This document shows, piece after piece, positions 8,967 to 17,169 of a stretch of DNA of 60,243 nucleotides (positions are counted from its first letter, which is position 1; each line of letters begins with the position of its first letter). The stretch is taken from assembly GCA_934631025.1 (NCBI GenBank), contig CAKTXR010000014.1, forward strand, positions 1 to 60,243, given 5' to 3'. The notes below the pieces were generated by a model. It saw only the letters and a list, made by a program, of their open reading frames with translations, was not told the DNA's origin and made no database searches. The DNA comes from an uncultured Clostridia bacterium. GTDB lineage: Bacteria > Bacillota > Clostridia > Christensenellales > Aristaeellaceae. The position numbers and the translations under genes are program-made.

Positions 8967-9896
8967 ATGCAGACCGCCAGACGCGCTTCGCTCGGCCATC
9001 GCATCGCCCGCGACCTTCAGCGCCACAAGTGGAAATACATACTGATGATCCCCATACTGATCTATCTGATCCTGTTCTGCTACAAGCCGATGTACGGCCT
9101 GATCATCGCCTTTAAGAACTACAAGCCCGCGCTCGGCTTTGCGGGCAGCAAGTGGGTGGGTCTCAAGTACTTCAAGAAGTTCTTCGGCGATTACTATTTC
9201 TTCCGCATCCTGCGCAACACGTTCCTCATCAGCCTGTATTCGATCCTGTGGGGCTTTCCCGCGCCCATTCTGCTGGCGCTGATGCTCAACGAGCTGCGGA
9301 ACGAGCGCTTCAAGCGCACCGTGCAGACCGTCACCTACATCCCCCACTTCATCTCCATGGTGGTCATCTGCTCCATCATCCGCCAGTTCTGTCTGTCCGA
9401 CGGCGTGTTCAACGACATCGGCGCGTTCTTCGGCGCGCAGCGGACGGCGCTTCTGCAAAAGCCGGCCTATTTCCGCACGATCTACGTCGCCAGCGGCATC
9501 TGGCAGGAGATCGGCTGGAGCTCGATCATCTATCTGGCCGCGCTGACCGGCATCGACCCACAGCTCTACGAGGCCGCCGAGATCGACGGCGCGAACCGCC
9601 TGCGCCAGACGTGGCACATCACGCTGCCCGGCATCATGCCGACGATCATCATGCTGCTGATCCTGCGCATGGGCAGCATACTGGGCGTGGGCTATGAGAA
9701 GATCCTGCTGCTCTACAACGAGACGATCTACGAGACCGCCGACGTGATCTCCACCTACGTCTACCGCAAGGGCCTGATCGAGGCCAACTTCAGCTATTCC
9801 ACGGCGGTCGGCCTGTTCAATTCGATCATCAACGTCATATTCCTCGTCGGGACGAACCTCATCAGCAAAAAGGTCACCGACATCGGACTGTTCTAA
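8967..9896 (+). CDS. Sugar ABC transporter permease (LplB/YteP type)
   Basis: A 309-residue inner-membrane permease with six predicted helices starting at HKWKYILMIPILIYLILF. The cytoplasmic EAA loop, EAAEIDGANRLRQTWHITLP, which docks the ATPase, is intact at about residues 208-227. It pairs with the next gene to form the channel of a carbohydrate uptake transporter (CUT1 family). The ATG at 8967 follows AAAGGATG by 11 bases. The upstream binding proteins feed it. No ATPase gene is present in the window, so a shared MsiK-like ATPase encoded elsewhere is expected. Confidence 0.92.
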   Translation: MQTARRASLGHRIARDLQRHKWKYILMIPILIYLILFCYKPMYGLIIAFKNYKPALGFAGSKWVGLKYFKKFFGDYYFFRILRNTFLISLYSILWGFPAPILLALMLNELRNERFKRTVQTVTYIPHFISMVVICSIIRQFCLSDGVFNDIGAFFGAQRTALLQKPAYFRTIYVASGIWQEIGWSSIIYLAALTGIDPQLYEAAEIDGANRLRQTWHITLPGIMPTIIMLLILRMGSILGVGYEKILLLYNETIYETADVISTYVYRKGLIEANFSYSTAVGLFNSIINVIFLVGTNLISKKVTDIGLF

Positions 9897-9912
9897 AGGA
9901 GGTCAAGGTCTT

Positions 9913-10797
9913 ATGCGTATGTCACGGGGCCAGAAGGCCTTCAATGTGTTCAACATCACGTTCATGGTGCTGCTCATGATCGTCACGCTGTATCCGTTCT
10001 ATTACGTCATCTGCGCGTCGTTCAGCTCAAGTACCTATCTGCAGGTTCACCGCGGCTTCCTCATCGCGCCGGTCAAGGCCACCATTGGCGCGTACAAAAA
10101 GACGTTCAATCACGCGCTGATCCTCAGCGGCTTCGCCAATATCTTCAAGATCATGATCATCGCGCTGCCCATCAACCTGCTCGTAACCATCATCGCCGCC
10201 TATTTCATGAGTCAGCGCGGTATGATGTTCAAGGGGCCGATCGTGTTTTTGATGATGTTTACGATGTTCTTCGGCGGCGGCCTGATCCCGAGCTACCTGA
10301 ACATCAAGCAGCTCGGGCTCTACAACAAGCTCTGGGCGCTGATCCTGCCTGGATGCCTGTCGATATACAACGCCATCATCATGAAAACGGCCATGGAGGC
10401 CGTGCCGGAATCGCTCAGTGAATCGGCCTACATGGACGGCGCGAACGATCTGGTCGTGCTCTTCCGCATCCTCGTGCCGCTGATCATACCGACGCTGGCC
10501 GTCATACTGCTCTATTACGGCGTGGGGCACTGGAACAGCTGGTTCCCCGCCACGATCTATCTGGAGGACAACACAAAATTGCCCATTCAGGCAGTACTGC
10601 GCTCCATCGTCATTGAAAACGAAATGCTGCTGGGCGGCGCAACCGAGGTCATCGAGGGCGAAACCTACGCCAACGATTACACTGAGACCATCAAGTACGC
10701 CGTCATCGTCATTTCGACCATCCCGATTCTCTGCGTCTATCCGTTCCTTCAGCGCTTCTTTGTCAAGGGCGTCATGATCGGCGCGGTCAAGGGATAA
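9913..10797 (+). CDS. Sugar ABC transporter permease (LplC/YtcP type)
   Basis: The 294-residue second permease subunit, with six predicted helices and the EAA-type loop ESLSESAYMDGANDLVVLFR at about residues 173-192. It starts 16 bases after the first permease gene with a perfect AAAGGAGG site, so the two are made together. It forms the heterodimeric channel for the oligosaccharide captured by the binding proteins at 5379 and 7253. The terminator right behind it ends the transporter unit. Confidence 0.92.
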   Translation: MRMSRGQKAFNVFNITFMVLLMIVTLYPFYYVICASFSSSTYLQVHRGFLIAPVKATIGAYKKTFNHALILSGFANIFKIMIIALPINLLVTIIAAYFMSQRGMMFKGPIVFLMMFTMFFGGGLIPSYLNIKQLGLYNKLWALILPGCLSIYNAIIMKTAMEAVPESLSESAYMDGANDLVVLFRILVPLIIPTLAVILLYYGVGHWNSWFPATIYLEDNTKLPIQAVLRSIVIENEMLLGGATEVIEGETYANDYTETIKYAVIVISTIPILCVYPFLQRFFVKGVMIGAVKG

Positions 10798-10803
10798 CGG
10801 ACT

Positions 10804-10839
10804 GCGGCTCGCGCTCTCACCGGCGCGAGCTGCTTTTTT
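10804..10839 (+). terminator. Terminator of the permease unit
   Basis: An 11-bp stem (10804-10814 with 10823-10833, one G-U pair) and an eight-base loop precede six T residues. Confidence 0.85.
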
Positions 10840-10915
10840 GTGCTTCCACGCAGGGAAATAAAGAAAAGCCGCCGAATATTCCATCGAGCACACTCTGAGA
10901 GGGAGGAAAACAGCC

Positions 10916-12370
10916 ATGCTTCGCCTTTACCCCGACGTGCCCTTCGAGGCCGTCAGCACTGATTACGCCGTCTCCGCCGAGGGCAAGACCCTCCGCGTCC
11001 GCACGGCGCGTGTCTCCGCCATGCCGGTCAATCAGATCTTCCGCGGCACGCAGCGCCCGCTGGACGAGACGGAAATCGCCAGCTTCGTCTCGTTCGAATC
11101 GGACGGCGCGGTGTCCATGACCGCCGTGGTCAATTTCGACGTGTTCCGCGCCTGCGTCGTGCCCGCGTCCCGCCATATCACCGTAACGCGCAAAGGCCGC
11201 GCGCTCTCGTTCACGCTGCCCGGCGCGGGGCATTATGTGCTGGAGATCAACGGCGTTCACAAGCCGCTGCACATATTCGTCGACGCGCCGGAGAAAAACG
11301 CGCCCGATCCCGCCGATCCGAGCGTCGTCTACTTCCCCGCCGGCCTGCACCGCGCGGGTGAGATTGCGCTTTCCAGCCATCAGACGCTCTATCTGGCGGC
11401 CGGCGCGCGCGTGAAGGGCTATGTGACCGTCAAGAACGCCGAGGACGTGCGCATCTGCGGGCGCGGCATGATCGACTGCGAGGACATTCCGCGTCAGGCG
11501 GCGCACAACGTCATCGACGCGGCGTGCGTCAAAAATCTGCGCGTGGAGGACGTGACGCTGCACGACGCGCCCTGCTTTGCGCTGCGCACCGCCGACTGCG
11601 AGGACATCCGCATCGAGAACGTGAAGATCATCGGCCAGTGGCGCTACAATTCGGACGGCATCGACCTCTACAACAGCCGCCGCGCGCTGGTGAAGAACTG
11701 CTTTGTGCGCACGTTTGACGACTGCGTCGTGCTCAAGGGCGGCCATTCGGTGAACGGCGTTCAGCTCGACCGCGTGACGCTGAGCGACATCGCCGTCGAG
11801 GACTGCGTGCTGTGGAACGACTGGGGGCGCGCGCTGGAGATCGGCGCGGAAACCGTGGCCGACGAGATGACGCGCATCGCCTTCCGCCGCTGCGAGATAT
11901 TGCACTTCCTCTTCATCGCCTGCGACGTTCAGGCCTGCGGCGACGCGCACGTACACGATATACTCTTCGAGGACGTAAACGTCGGCGAGCCGCTCGACCC
12001 GCAGTGCGAGCCGCGCCTTAATGAGATTTTCCTGCGCCCGATGTGCTGGCTTTCGGTCGAGAAGATCGGCCGCGTGAGCGACGTGACCTTCCGCCGCATC
12101 GCCTACGAGGGCCGCACGAGCGTGCCCAATCGCTTCATTGCTCTGGACGCGGACAGCGACGTCCGCGGCGTGCATCTGGACGGCGTTTCGATCAACGGCG
12201 AGCCGCTCACCGCGCAGGGGCACCCGATGAGCGGCTTTATCGTGAATGAGTTCGTCTCGGGCGTGACGGTGAACGGCGCGCCGCTCGATGAGACGCGCGC
12301 GCATCACGAGCCGGACGAGGAAACGCGCCGGAGCTTCCTCATCGGCAACGGCGCGTATATCGAGATCTGA
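10916..12370 (+). CDS. GH28-family polygalacturonase-like glycosidase, cytoplasmic
   Basis: A 484-residue protein with an N-terminal beta-rich region (1-110) and a right-handed beta-helix. It carries GH28-type motifs YNSDGIDLYN and TFDDCVVLKG, which would hold the catalytic Asp residues; the usual NTD is NSD here. The later G-H-G motif is not clear. No signal peptide is seen, so it would cleave galacturonide-like oligosaccharides after import by the transporter just upstream. GGGAGG lies before the ATG. It is separated from the permeases by a terminator and ends in its own terminator, so it has its own expression. Family likely; substrate inferred. Confidence 0.8.
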   Translation: MLRLYPDVPFEAVSTDYAVSAEGKTLRVRTARVSAMPVNQIFRGTQRPLDETEIASFVSFESDGAVSMTAVVNFDVFRACVVPASRHITVTRKGRALSFTLPGAGHYVLEINGVHKPLHIFVDAPEKNAPDPADPSVVYFPAGLHRAGEIALSSHQTLYLAAGARVKGYVTVKNAEDVRICGRGMIDCEDIPRQAAHNVIDAACVKNLRVEDVTLHDAPCFALRTADCEDIRIENVKIIGQWRYNSDGIDLYNSRRALVKNCFVRTFDDCVVLKGGHSVNGVQLDRVTLSDIAVEDCVLWNDWGRALEIGAETVADEMTRIAFRRCEILHFLFIACDVQACGDAHVHDILFEDVNVGEPLDPQCEPRLNEIFLRPMCWLSVEKIGRVSDVTFRRIAYEGRTSVPNRFIALDADSDVRGVHLDGVSINGEPLTAQGHPMSGFIVNEFVSGVTVNGAPLDETRAHHEPDEETRRSFLIGNGAYIEI

Positions 12371-12380
12371 GAAGGATAAA

Positions 12381-12427
12381 CATTCCCCCGCCGGTCGCTG
12401 GGTGCGGCTGGCGGGGGATGTTTTTTT
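12381..12427 (+). terminator. Terminator after the GH28-like gene
   Basis: A long GC-rich hairpin (CATTCCCCCGCC paired with GGCGGGGGATG) is followed by seven T residues. It separates this gene from the convergent small membrane protein gene. Confidence 0.85.
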
Positions 12428-12437
12428 GTGAGCGTGT

Positions 12438-12986
12438 TCAGTTGTCAGAAGGCGTTTCGGGGGCGAGACCTTTCATAACCTTGGGGTTATCCTTAAAATT
12501 CTCCACAATCAAAGCGCGGGCACGCTGAAAATCTGCCGGACGGACATAAATCGTGAATCTCCAAAAGCTGGTTCGCAAGGTTATCTTATTCTTTTGCAAT
12601 AATCTGCACACTTGGTCGTTATAATACTCGTCATAGCACTTTAGCAGCCACACATTTTCTTCGTATCCACCAGATTTTTCAATTCCTGTTCCTGTCTGTT
12701 TTTCAGCAATCCTCTCCTCCTCGACAACCCCTTCCTTTTCAGCCCACTTTCTGAGCAGCCACGCTTGCGTCGCCGAATTCTCCGTAATCTCTCCCAGCGC
12801 ATACAGCGTAAACGATGAAATCCACGAAACCAGCGGGCCTGCGAAAAGCGTAATCAAGCCAGTTATCCGAGTTTCACTGTAACGACTGTTGATCATTACA
12901 AGCGCCGCAATCACACTTCCAATAATCCCCAGCCAGCAAAGTACCTTGGCCAGCGTCTTGATCTTCCTGCCGATGTTGTCGAACAT
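12438..12986 (-). CDS. Two-helix membrane protein with DUF2007-like tail
   Basis: A 182-residue protein I do not firmly recognise. The sequence shows two hydrophobic segments (about residues 13-33 and 40-62), a charged stretch, and a C-terminal part, CRLLQKNKITLRTSFWRFTI, running into a pattern reminiscent of DUF2007 putative signal-transduction domains. I chose the ATG at 12986 because AGGAGGAG lies 7 bases upstream; an earlier ATG at 13001 would lack a site. The gene is visibly more AT-rich than its neighbours, which suggests acquisition. Its promoter contains a run of eight G residues. Confidence 0.65.
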   Translation of the reverse strand: MFDNIGRKIKTLAKVLCWLGIIGSVIAALVMINSRYSETRITGLITLFAGPLVSWISSFTLYALGEITENSATQAWLLRKWAEKEGVVEEERIAEKQTGTGIEKSGGYEENVWLLKCYDEYYNDQVCRLLQKNKITLRTSFWRFTIYVRPADFQRARALIVENFKDNPKVMKGLAPETPSDN

Positions 12987-13026
12987 ACTCTTCTCCTCCA
13001 TTCGTGAAATTTTCTAATATAAATGT

Positions 13027-13053
13027 ATTATATACCCCCCCCGATTTTTTCAA
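13027..13053 (-). promoter_or_regulatory. Promoter with G8 spacer tract
   Basis: On the minus strand TTGAAA (13048-13053) and TATAAT (13027-13032) are only 15 bases apart, and the spacer holds eight consecutive G residues (13035-13042 on the plus strand as C). Confidence 0.55.
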
Positions 13054-13072
13054 GCCTTTTTTCAATTTTGTG

Positions 13073-13110
13073 CGAAAAATTCCCGATCAGGCCTTTACAC
13101 CCAATCGGGA
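13073..13110 (-). terminator. Terminator of the DppA-like gene
   Basis: TCCCGAT (minus strand, from 13110) pairs with ATCGGGA ending at 13081, with inner pairs in the loop, followed by ATTTTTCG. Confidence 0.75.
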
Positions 13111-13126
13111 TGATACTCACATCCTA

Positions 13127-13975
13127 TTACTTTTCAAACTCATCCTTCCCGTAATGCACGCGCTGTTCTTCCCCGTGCTCGCTCCACAGCCCGCCGTACG
13201 CGTCGCACAGGCGCGGCCAGTCGCGCTCGACCGTGTAGCCGTCGATGCGGCGCGCGTCGTAAGTCATCGCCGCGTCCGCGTCGGGCGTGAACTTGTACAC
13301 CGTGCGCACCGTCACCGGAGAACCCGCGCAGAACAGCGGGAACCTTTCGCCCGCCGCCAGCCGCTCCACCGCGCGTTTGGCCGCACGCTCCACGCGCCGC
13401 CGCCCCTCCGCCGGAGAAACGCACAGCGCGCACTGCCGCCCCACGCCCTGCTTGACGCACGCCGCCTCGATCTGCGCGCCCAGCACGCGTTTCGCCTCGT
13501 CGCACAGCTTGTCGTCGCCCGAGACCATGACCACCGGCACGCCCTCCCAGCCGGCAATGTCCGCGTCGACGCCCACCTCGCCGAAGGGCACGCCGTTCAC
13601 CAGATATTTGTGCCACGCCATGGAGGTCATGGTGTGCTCGAGAGAGCCGCGCTCCGTGCCCGCCTGCGCGTGATAGCCCACGAGGAACAGCCCGTCCGAG
13701 CCGTTCAGGAACGGGAACCGCGGGAAATGCGGCGTGCCGACCAGCAGCAGCGCGCGCTCGTCCAGCAGCTCGGTCAGCACGTTGTTCGAGCCGCCGTGCA
13801 TATCCATGACGATCACCTCGTCCGCGCCGCCCGCGAACGCGCCGCGCACCGCCGCATTGACGTCCTCCGTCAGCATACGCCGCGCTTCGGCATAGAGCCG
13901 CGCGTCGCTGAGGACGTGCTCCTTCGTATTGATCCCCGAAATGCCCTCCATATCGACCGAAATGCAGATTTTCAT
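13127..13975 (-). CDS. M55-family D-aminopeptidase (DppA-like)
   Basis: A 282-residue zinc peptidase of the DppA family, which removes N-terminal D-amino acids from peptides, for example those from peptidoglycan. The family signature ISVDMEGISG is at residues 5-14, giving the metal ligands Asp8 and Glu10. His60 in DMHGG and the His of GYHAQ follow. The length is normal for the family (about 275). The gene starts 51 bases after the lyase gene on the same strand and ends at a terminator, so both may share a transcript. The link to polysaccharide breakdown is unclear. Confidence 0.92.
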   Translation of the reverse strand: MKICISVDMEGISGINTKEHVLSDARLYAEARRMLTEDVNAAVRGAFAGGADEVIVMDMHGGSNNVLTELLDERALLLVGTPHFPRFPFLNGSDGLFLVGYHAQAGTERGSLEHTMTSMAWHKYLVNGVPFGEVGVDADIAGWEGVPVVMVSGDDKLCDEAKRVLGAQIEAACVKQGVGRQCALCVSPAEGRRRVERAAKRAVERLAAGERFPLFCAGSPVTVRTVYKFTPDADAAMTYDARRIDGYTVERDWPRLCDAYGGLWSEHGEEQRVHYGKDEFEK

Positions 13976-14026
13976 GCGTATTCTCCCTTCCGTGTCATAA
14001 AACAGCCGCTGATCGCGCAGTTCAGC

Positions 14027-16129
14027 TCATCCCCGCCGCACGTCATAGCGCACGCGAATGTCGTGTACGCGTCTTTTCGGCGTGACCCAGCGCAGGTGAT
14101 ACTGCGGCGGCATCGTCACATGGTACGCCTCCGGCTCGCCCTCGTTGAGATCAACGTCAAAGCGATCGCTGACCGTCAAATCGTGCAGATCGCCTTCCTC
14201 GGGCGCGATCGTCATCCGCCAGCCGTTTCGCTCGACCACCGCGCGCTCCCCCGCCGCTTCCGGCCGCGAGAGCGTGTGCAGCAGATAGGCGATCTCGCCC
14301 GCCGCGTCCAGCTCGATGTGGTCGGTCACAATCAGCGCATCATCGGTCAGCTCAAAGCGCCGCGTCCACGCGGCGATATGCTCATAGGCGGCGCTCGGAT
14401 CGATCGCGGCGGTCAGGCGGCCGTCCTCGTCCTTCGCGTACAGCACGCGGCCGGTCGCGCGGAAGGAAAACGGCTCCTGCCCCGCGCCGTCCACGAGTAT
14501 GGTGTTGTGCGCGCGGGTCTGGTTCGTCCATTCGAAGTGGTGCTTTGTGCCGTACTGCCGCCCGAAATAGCCCGAGGGCGAAATCAGCGCCGTGCCGCCC
14601 GCCATCAGCGCGAAGCTCCCCTGATCGGCGTGCTCATGGCTGATGCTGCCGTATCGGCTCGAGCGCGCCAGCAGCGCCAGCTCGCTTTCGGGATGCTTAG
14701 GATCGGTGTGCAGGCTGACATAGCCCGCGTCTGGGAAGAAGCCCGCGCGCGTGCTCGGCCCGGAGAGCGCGTCCCTGTCTGGCTGTCCGTCCGGCAGGAA
14801 CACGTCGAGCAGATGCAGCTTGAAGATCTCCTGATTCTGCGCCTGCCGCGACCACGCGCGGGTCAGTTCGTCGCCGAAGCGCTCGGCATAGATGTGATAC
14901 GGGTTCTGAGCAAAGAAGCCCGGCCACTCCGCGTCGTCGCTGCGACACCAGTAGCCGTCGCCGAAGGGATGAATCTCCCAGTTCGGCGGGCAGAAATGCT
15001 GGAAATAGCGAATCAGGCGCTGATAGAACGGCCTTTTCAGATAGCTCGCGCCCGAAAAGCGCTCCACCGCCGAGAAAAACGGCAGATACCACTTCGTATA
15101 GCTGGACGCATAGAACATCCCCTCCGCCCAGCCGCCGTCCGGCCCGCCGAAATACGGGAAGATGCCGCCGTACACGTCGAGCGCCAGAGCCAGCCAGCGC
15201 TCGAGCGTCTCCTGCGGCACGGCGTTCGTGCCCTTCAGGACAAGCGCCGCCTCGCCCAGATAGGCCGGCAGCCGCCCCGCGTGTGAATTGCCGGGATTCT
15301 GGCAGAAATCGATGCCGTTCAGCTTTCGCTCGCACTGATACGCGTAGAGCGACACGGCGCGCGCCGCGAACACGCGCTGCTTCTCATCCAATACGTCCCA
15401 GAGCAGATCGAACACCGCCGGAAAACAGCGCGCGTGGCTCAGCCCCACCTCGTCGCCCCACGGCCCCTCCAGCGAGCAGGGGCCTTCGCTGTTCCAGTCG
15501 CACAGCGTGAGAAAGAGCGCTTTGGCGTGCGCCGCGGCTCTTTTGTCGTCCAGCAGGACGTGCGCCAGCGCGCAGGCGACCAGATCGCGGTCGCAATAGT
15601 CGCGGTGCCGCCCGAAATACTCGCGGTAGGGCAGCGCCGCTTCATCCACATGATAGCGCGGCGGCTCGGGCAGACCGTCCTCGAGCGCCAGCGCCACATT
15701 GCGCTGAAGCGTCGCGATGGCCTCGGGATGCGTCCTGACGATCTCCTCCGCGTCCGCTTTGAAGAACAGATGCCGCGGGCGCTCGTCCGGCACGGCGCTC
15801 AAGAGCGTTTTCGCGTCCGGCCGCGCAAAGCGCACGGCGTTATCGGCGATATTGAATCGCACCCAGCCGCGCTCGCCGCCCGCCGCATAGAGGTTCCAGC
15901 TGTACGCGCCCGGCTCGAGCGCGCGCTCCGGCACGATGAACGTTTTCTCCGTCTCGCCCGACCAGGCAGTTTCGCCCGCGGCGTTTTTCACCTCGACGCG
16001 GTAAATGCGCGCGCCCTCCTCCTCGCGCCAGCAGAAGCAGGGCGGCGTTTCGTACATCGTCTCATTTTCGCGCGGAGAGGGGAAAATCTGCCCGTTTCGC
16101 ACAGGCTGCTGCAAGAGCGTTTTCATCAT
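14027..16129 (-). CDS. Heparinase II/III-type polysaccharide lyase
   Basis: A 700-residue protein. The N-terminal part (about 20-110) resembles a beta-sandwich of the DUF4962 type. A helical toroid follows, with NPGNSHAGRLPAYLG near 300 and GGWAEGMFYASSYTKWYLPF near 350 as expected for heparinase II/III-type lyases. The C-terminal beta region contains YGSISHEHADQGSFAL. Such enzymes cleave uronic-acid polysaccharides by beta-elimination. No signal peptide is visible, so it would act on imported oligosaccharides. Two consecutive ATGs follow AAAGGCGG. The long upstream region holds a 73-base tandem repeat. Substrate unknown. Confidence 0.82.
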   Translation of the reverse strand: MMKTLLQQPVRNGQIFPSPRENETMYETPPCFCWREEEGARIYRVEVKNAAGETAWSGETEKTFIVPERALEPGAYSWNLYAAGGERGWVRFNIADNAVRFARPDAKTLLSAVPDERPRHLFFKADAEEIVRTHPEAIATLQRNVALALEDGLPEPPRYHVDEAALPYREYFGRHRDYCDRDLVACALAHVLLDDKRAAAHAKALFLTLCDWNSEGPCSLEGPWGDEVGLSHARCFPAVFDLLWDVLDEKQRVFAARAVSLYAYQCERKLNGIDFCQNPGNSHAGRLPAYLGEAALVLKGTNAVPQETLERWLALALDVYGGIFPYFGGPDGGWAEGMFYASSYTKWYLPFFSAVERFSGASYLKRPFYQRLIRYFQHFCPPNWEIHPFGDGYWCRSDDAEWPGFFAQNPYHIYAERFGDELTRAWSRQAQNQEIFKLHLLDVFLPDGQPDRDALSGPSTRAGFFPDAGYVSLHTDPKHPESELALLARSSRYGSISHEHADQGSFALMAGGTALISPSGYFGRQYGTKHHFEWTNQTRAHNTILVDGAGQEPFSFRATGRVLYAKDEDGRLTAAIDPSAAYEHIAAWTRRFELTDDALIVTDHIELDAAGEIAYLLHTLSRPEAAGERAVVERNGWRMTIAPEEGDLHDLTVSDRFDVDLNEGEPEAYHVTMPPQYHLRWVTPKRRVHDIRVRYDVRRG

Positions 16130-16568
16130 AACAGACCGCCTTTCCTGAAAAAAAAATCAGCGTTTGAGGGTATGTCGTCAATAGGTGTTTCAAAAAGATA
16201 AGCTCAATTCAAAGCAAGTATGTCCGGCGCGGCAAACGGAAAACAGGCGCTTCGTCTCACTATGCCCGCCGCCCATTCCGCGCCAAGTCACATCCCGATA
16301 CGGAAAAAGACTCTATACTCAGCGTATGTTCGCGCCCCTTCACGCGGCGTTCGCGTCGGCTCGACACGGCGCTGAAACTTCAGCATCCTTCGATCAGAAG
16401 CACGCGATCAACTTTTCAACAAAGAGCAGGCGCTTCGTTCCGCACTGGAAATTCATCATCCACCGATCAGAAGCACGCGATCCGCTTTTCAATGGAGAAG
16501 AGCCGCTTCTTCCCGCCGCGCCAACCGCCTTCTCGTTTCGGAGACTTGCCAAGCCGCGCCCGATATGG
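16130..16568. other. Gene-free stretch upstream of the lyase gene
   Basis: No credible gene. The frames here are short and lack ribosome sites. The stretch holds a two-copy 73-base repeat (16369-16514) and is the promoter region of the lyase gene on the minus strand. I see TTGACG near 16170 on the minus strand but no convincing -10. Confidence 0.6.
16369..16514. repeat. 73-base imperfect tandem repeat, two copies
   Basis: Unit 1 starts at 16369 and unit 2 at 16442. The core CGATCAGAAGCACGCGATC is identical at 16391 and 16464, followed by CTTTTCAA in both. The flanks diverge more. Confidence 0.75.
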
Positions 16569-16601
16569 AAAAAGGCTCCTTCGTTTCAAAATGAAGAAGC
16601 C
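16569..16601 (-). terminator. Terminator of the acetyltransferase gene
   Basis: On the minus strand GGCTTCTTC pairs with GAAGGAGCC around a ten-base loop, then TTTTT (16569-16573). It lies 12 bases past the stop codon. Confidence 0.8.
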
Positions 16602-16612
16602 GTTTGCATTGC

Positions 16613-17155
16613 TCAGTCCTTTTTGAACCAGCGGTATTCGCCGGTCACGGGGTCGATTTCGCCTTTCTGGCGCGCGGGCACGCCGGCCATGATGGCATAG
16701 TCGGGCGTATCGCGCGTCACGACGGCGTTGGCGCAGATGAGGTTCGCGCGGCCGATCTTCACGCCGGCCGTCACCGTCACGCCCGCCGCCAGCCAGCTGC
16801 CCCTGCCGATGACGATGGTATTGTCGTAATCGCCGTTGGTGCGCGCGCTGAAGGACTGCGTCGCCGGATCGAACTTGTGATGCCCCGCCGTGAGCGCGCA
16901 GTGCGGCCCGATGAGCACGTCGTCCTCGACGGTCACGTCGCCGTTTATGTAGGTGTACAGCCCAATGAATATGTTGCGGCCGATGCGCGCCTTGTCCTTC
17001 ACGCGCACAATCGCACCGGGGGCGATCAGCACGTTCCTCCCGCCGAAGCCGAGGATCTCCGCGCGCAGGGCGTCGTCCGGCCCGTTGTCCGATTCGCCCG
17101 CGTATCTCGTCAGCGCCTCAAACAGCGCCCTGTCCATGCTTTCCGAAACGCTCAT
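16613..17155 (-). CDS. Left-handed beta-helix O-acetyltransferase (LacA/Maa type)
   Basis: A 180-residue acetyl-CoA-dependent transferase of the maltose/galactoside O-acetyltransferase family. Hexapeptide-repeat turns run through most of the chain (IGRNIFIGLYTYING, IGRGSWLAAGVTVTAGVKIG). The probable catalytic His lies in LTAGHHKFDP. AAAGGAGG overlaps the end of the dehydrogenase gene, 14 bases upstream, so it is the last gene of the unit formed with the dehydrogenase and MATE genes. It would acetylate a sugar or sugar derivative for detoxification or export, which fits the MATE neighbour; this link is inference. Confidence 0.9.
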   Translation of the reverse strand: MSVSESMDRALFEALTRYAGESDNGPDDALRAEILGFGGRNVLIAPGAIVRVKDKARIGRNIFIGLYTYINGDVTVEDDVLIGPHCALTAGHHKFDPATQSFSARTNGDYDNTIVIGRGSWLAAGVTVTAGVKIGRANLICANAVVTRDTPDYAIMAGVPARQKGEIDPVTGEYRWFKKD

Positions 17156-17169
17156 GCTCCCGTCCTCCT

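Noticed and set aside
13004..15286. 760-codon plus-strand frame
   Set aside because: Arg/His/Ala-rich shadow of the DppA and lyase genes, which carry clear family motifs on the minus strand.
16185..16700. 171-codon plus-strand frame
   Set aside because: Crosses the 73-base repeat, a terminator and the end of the acetyltransferase gene; no ribosome site.
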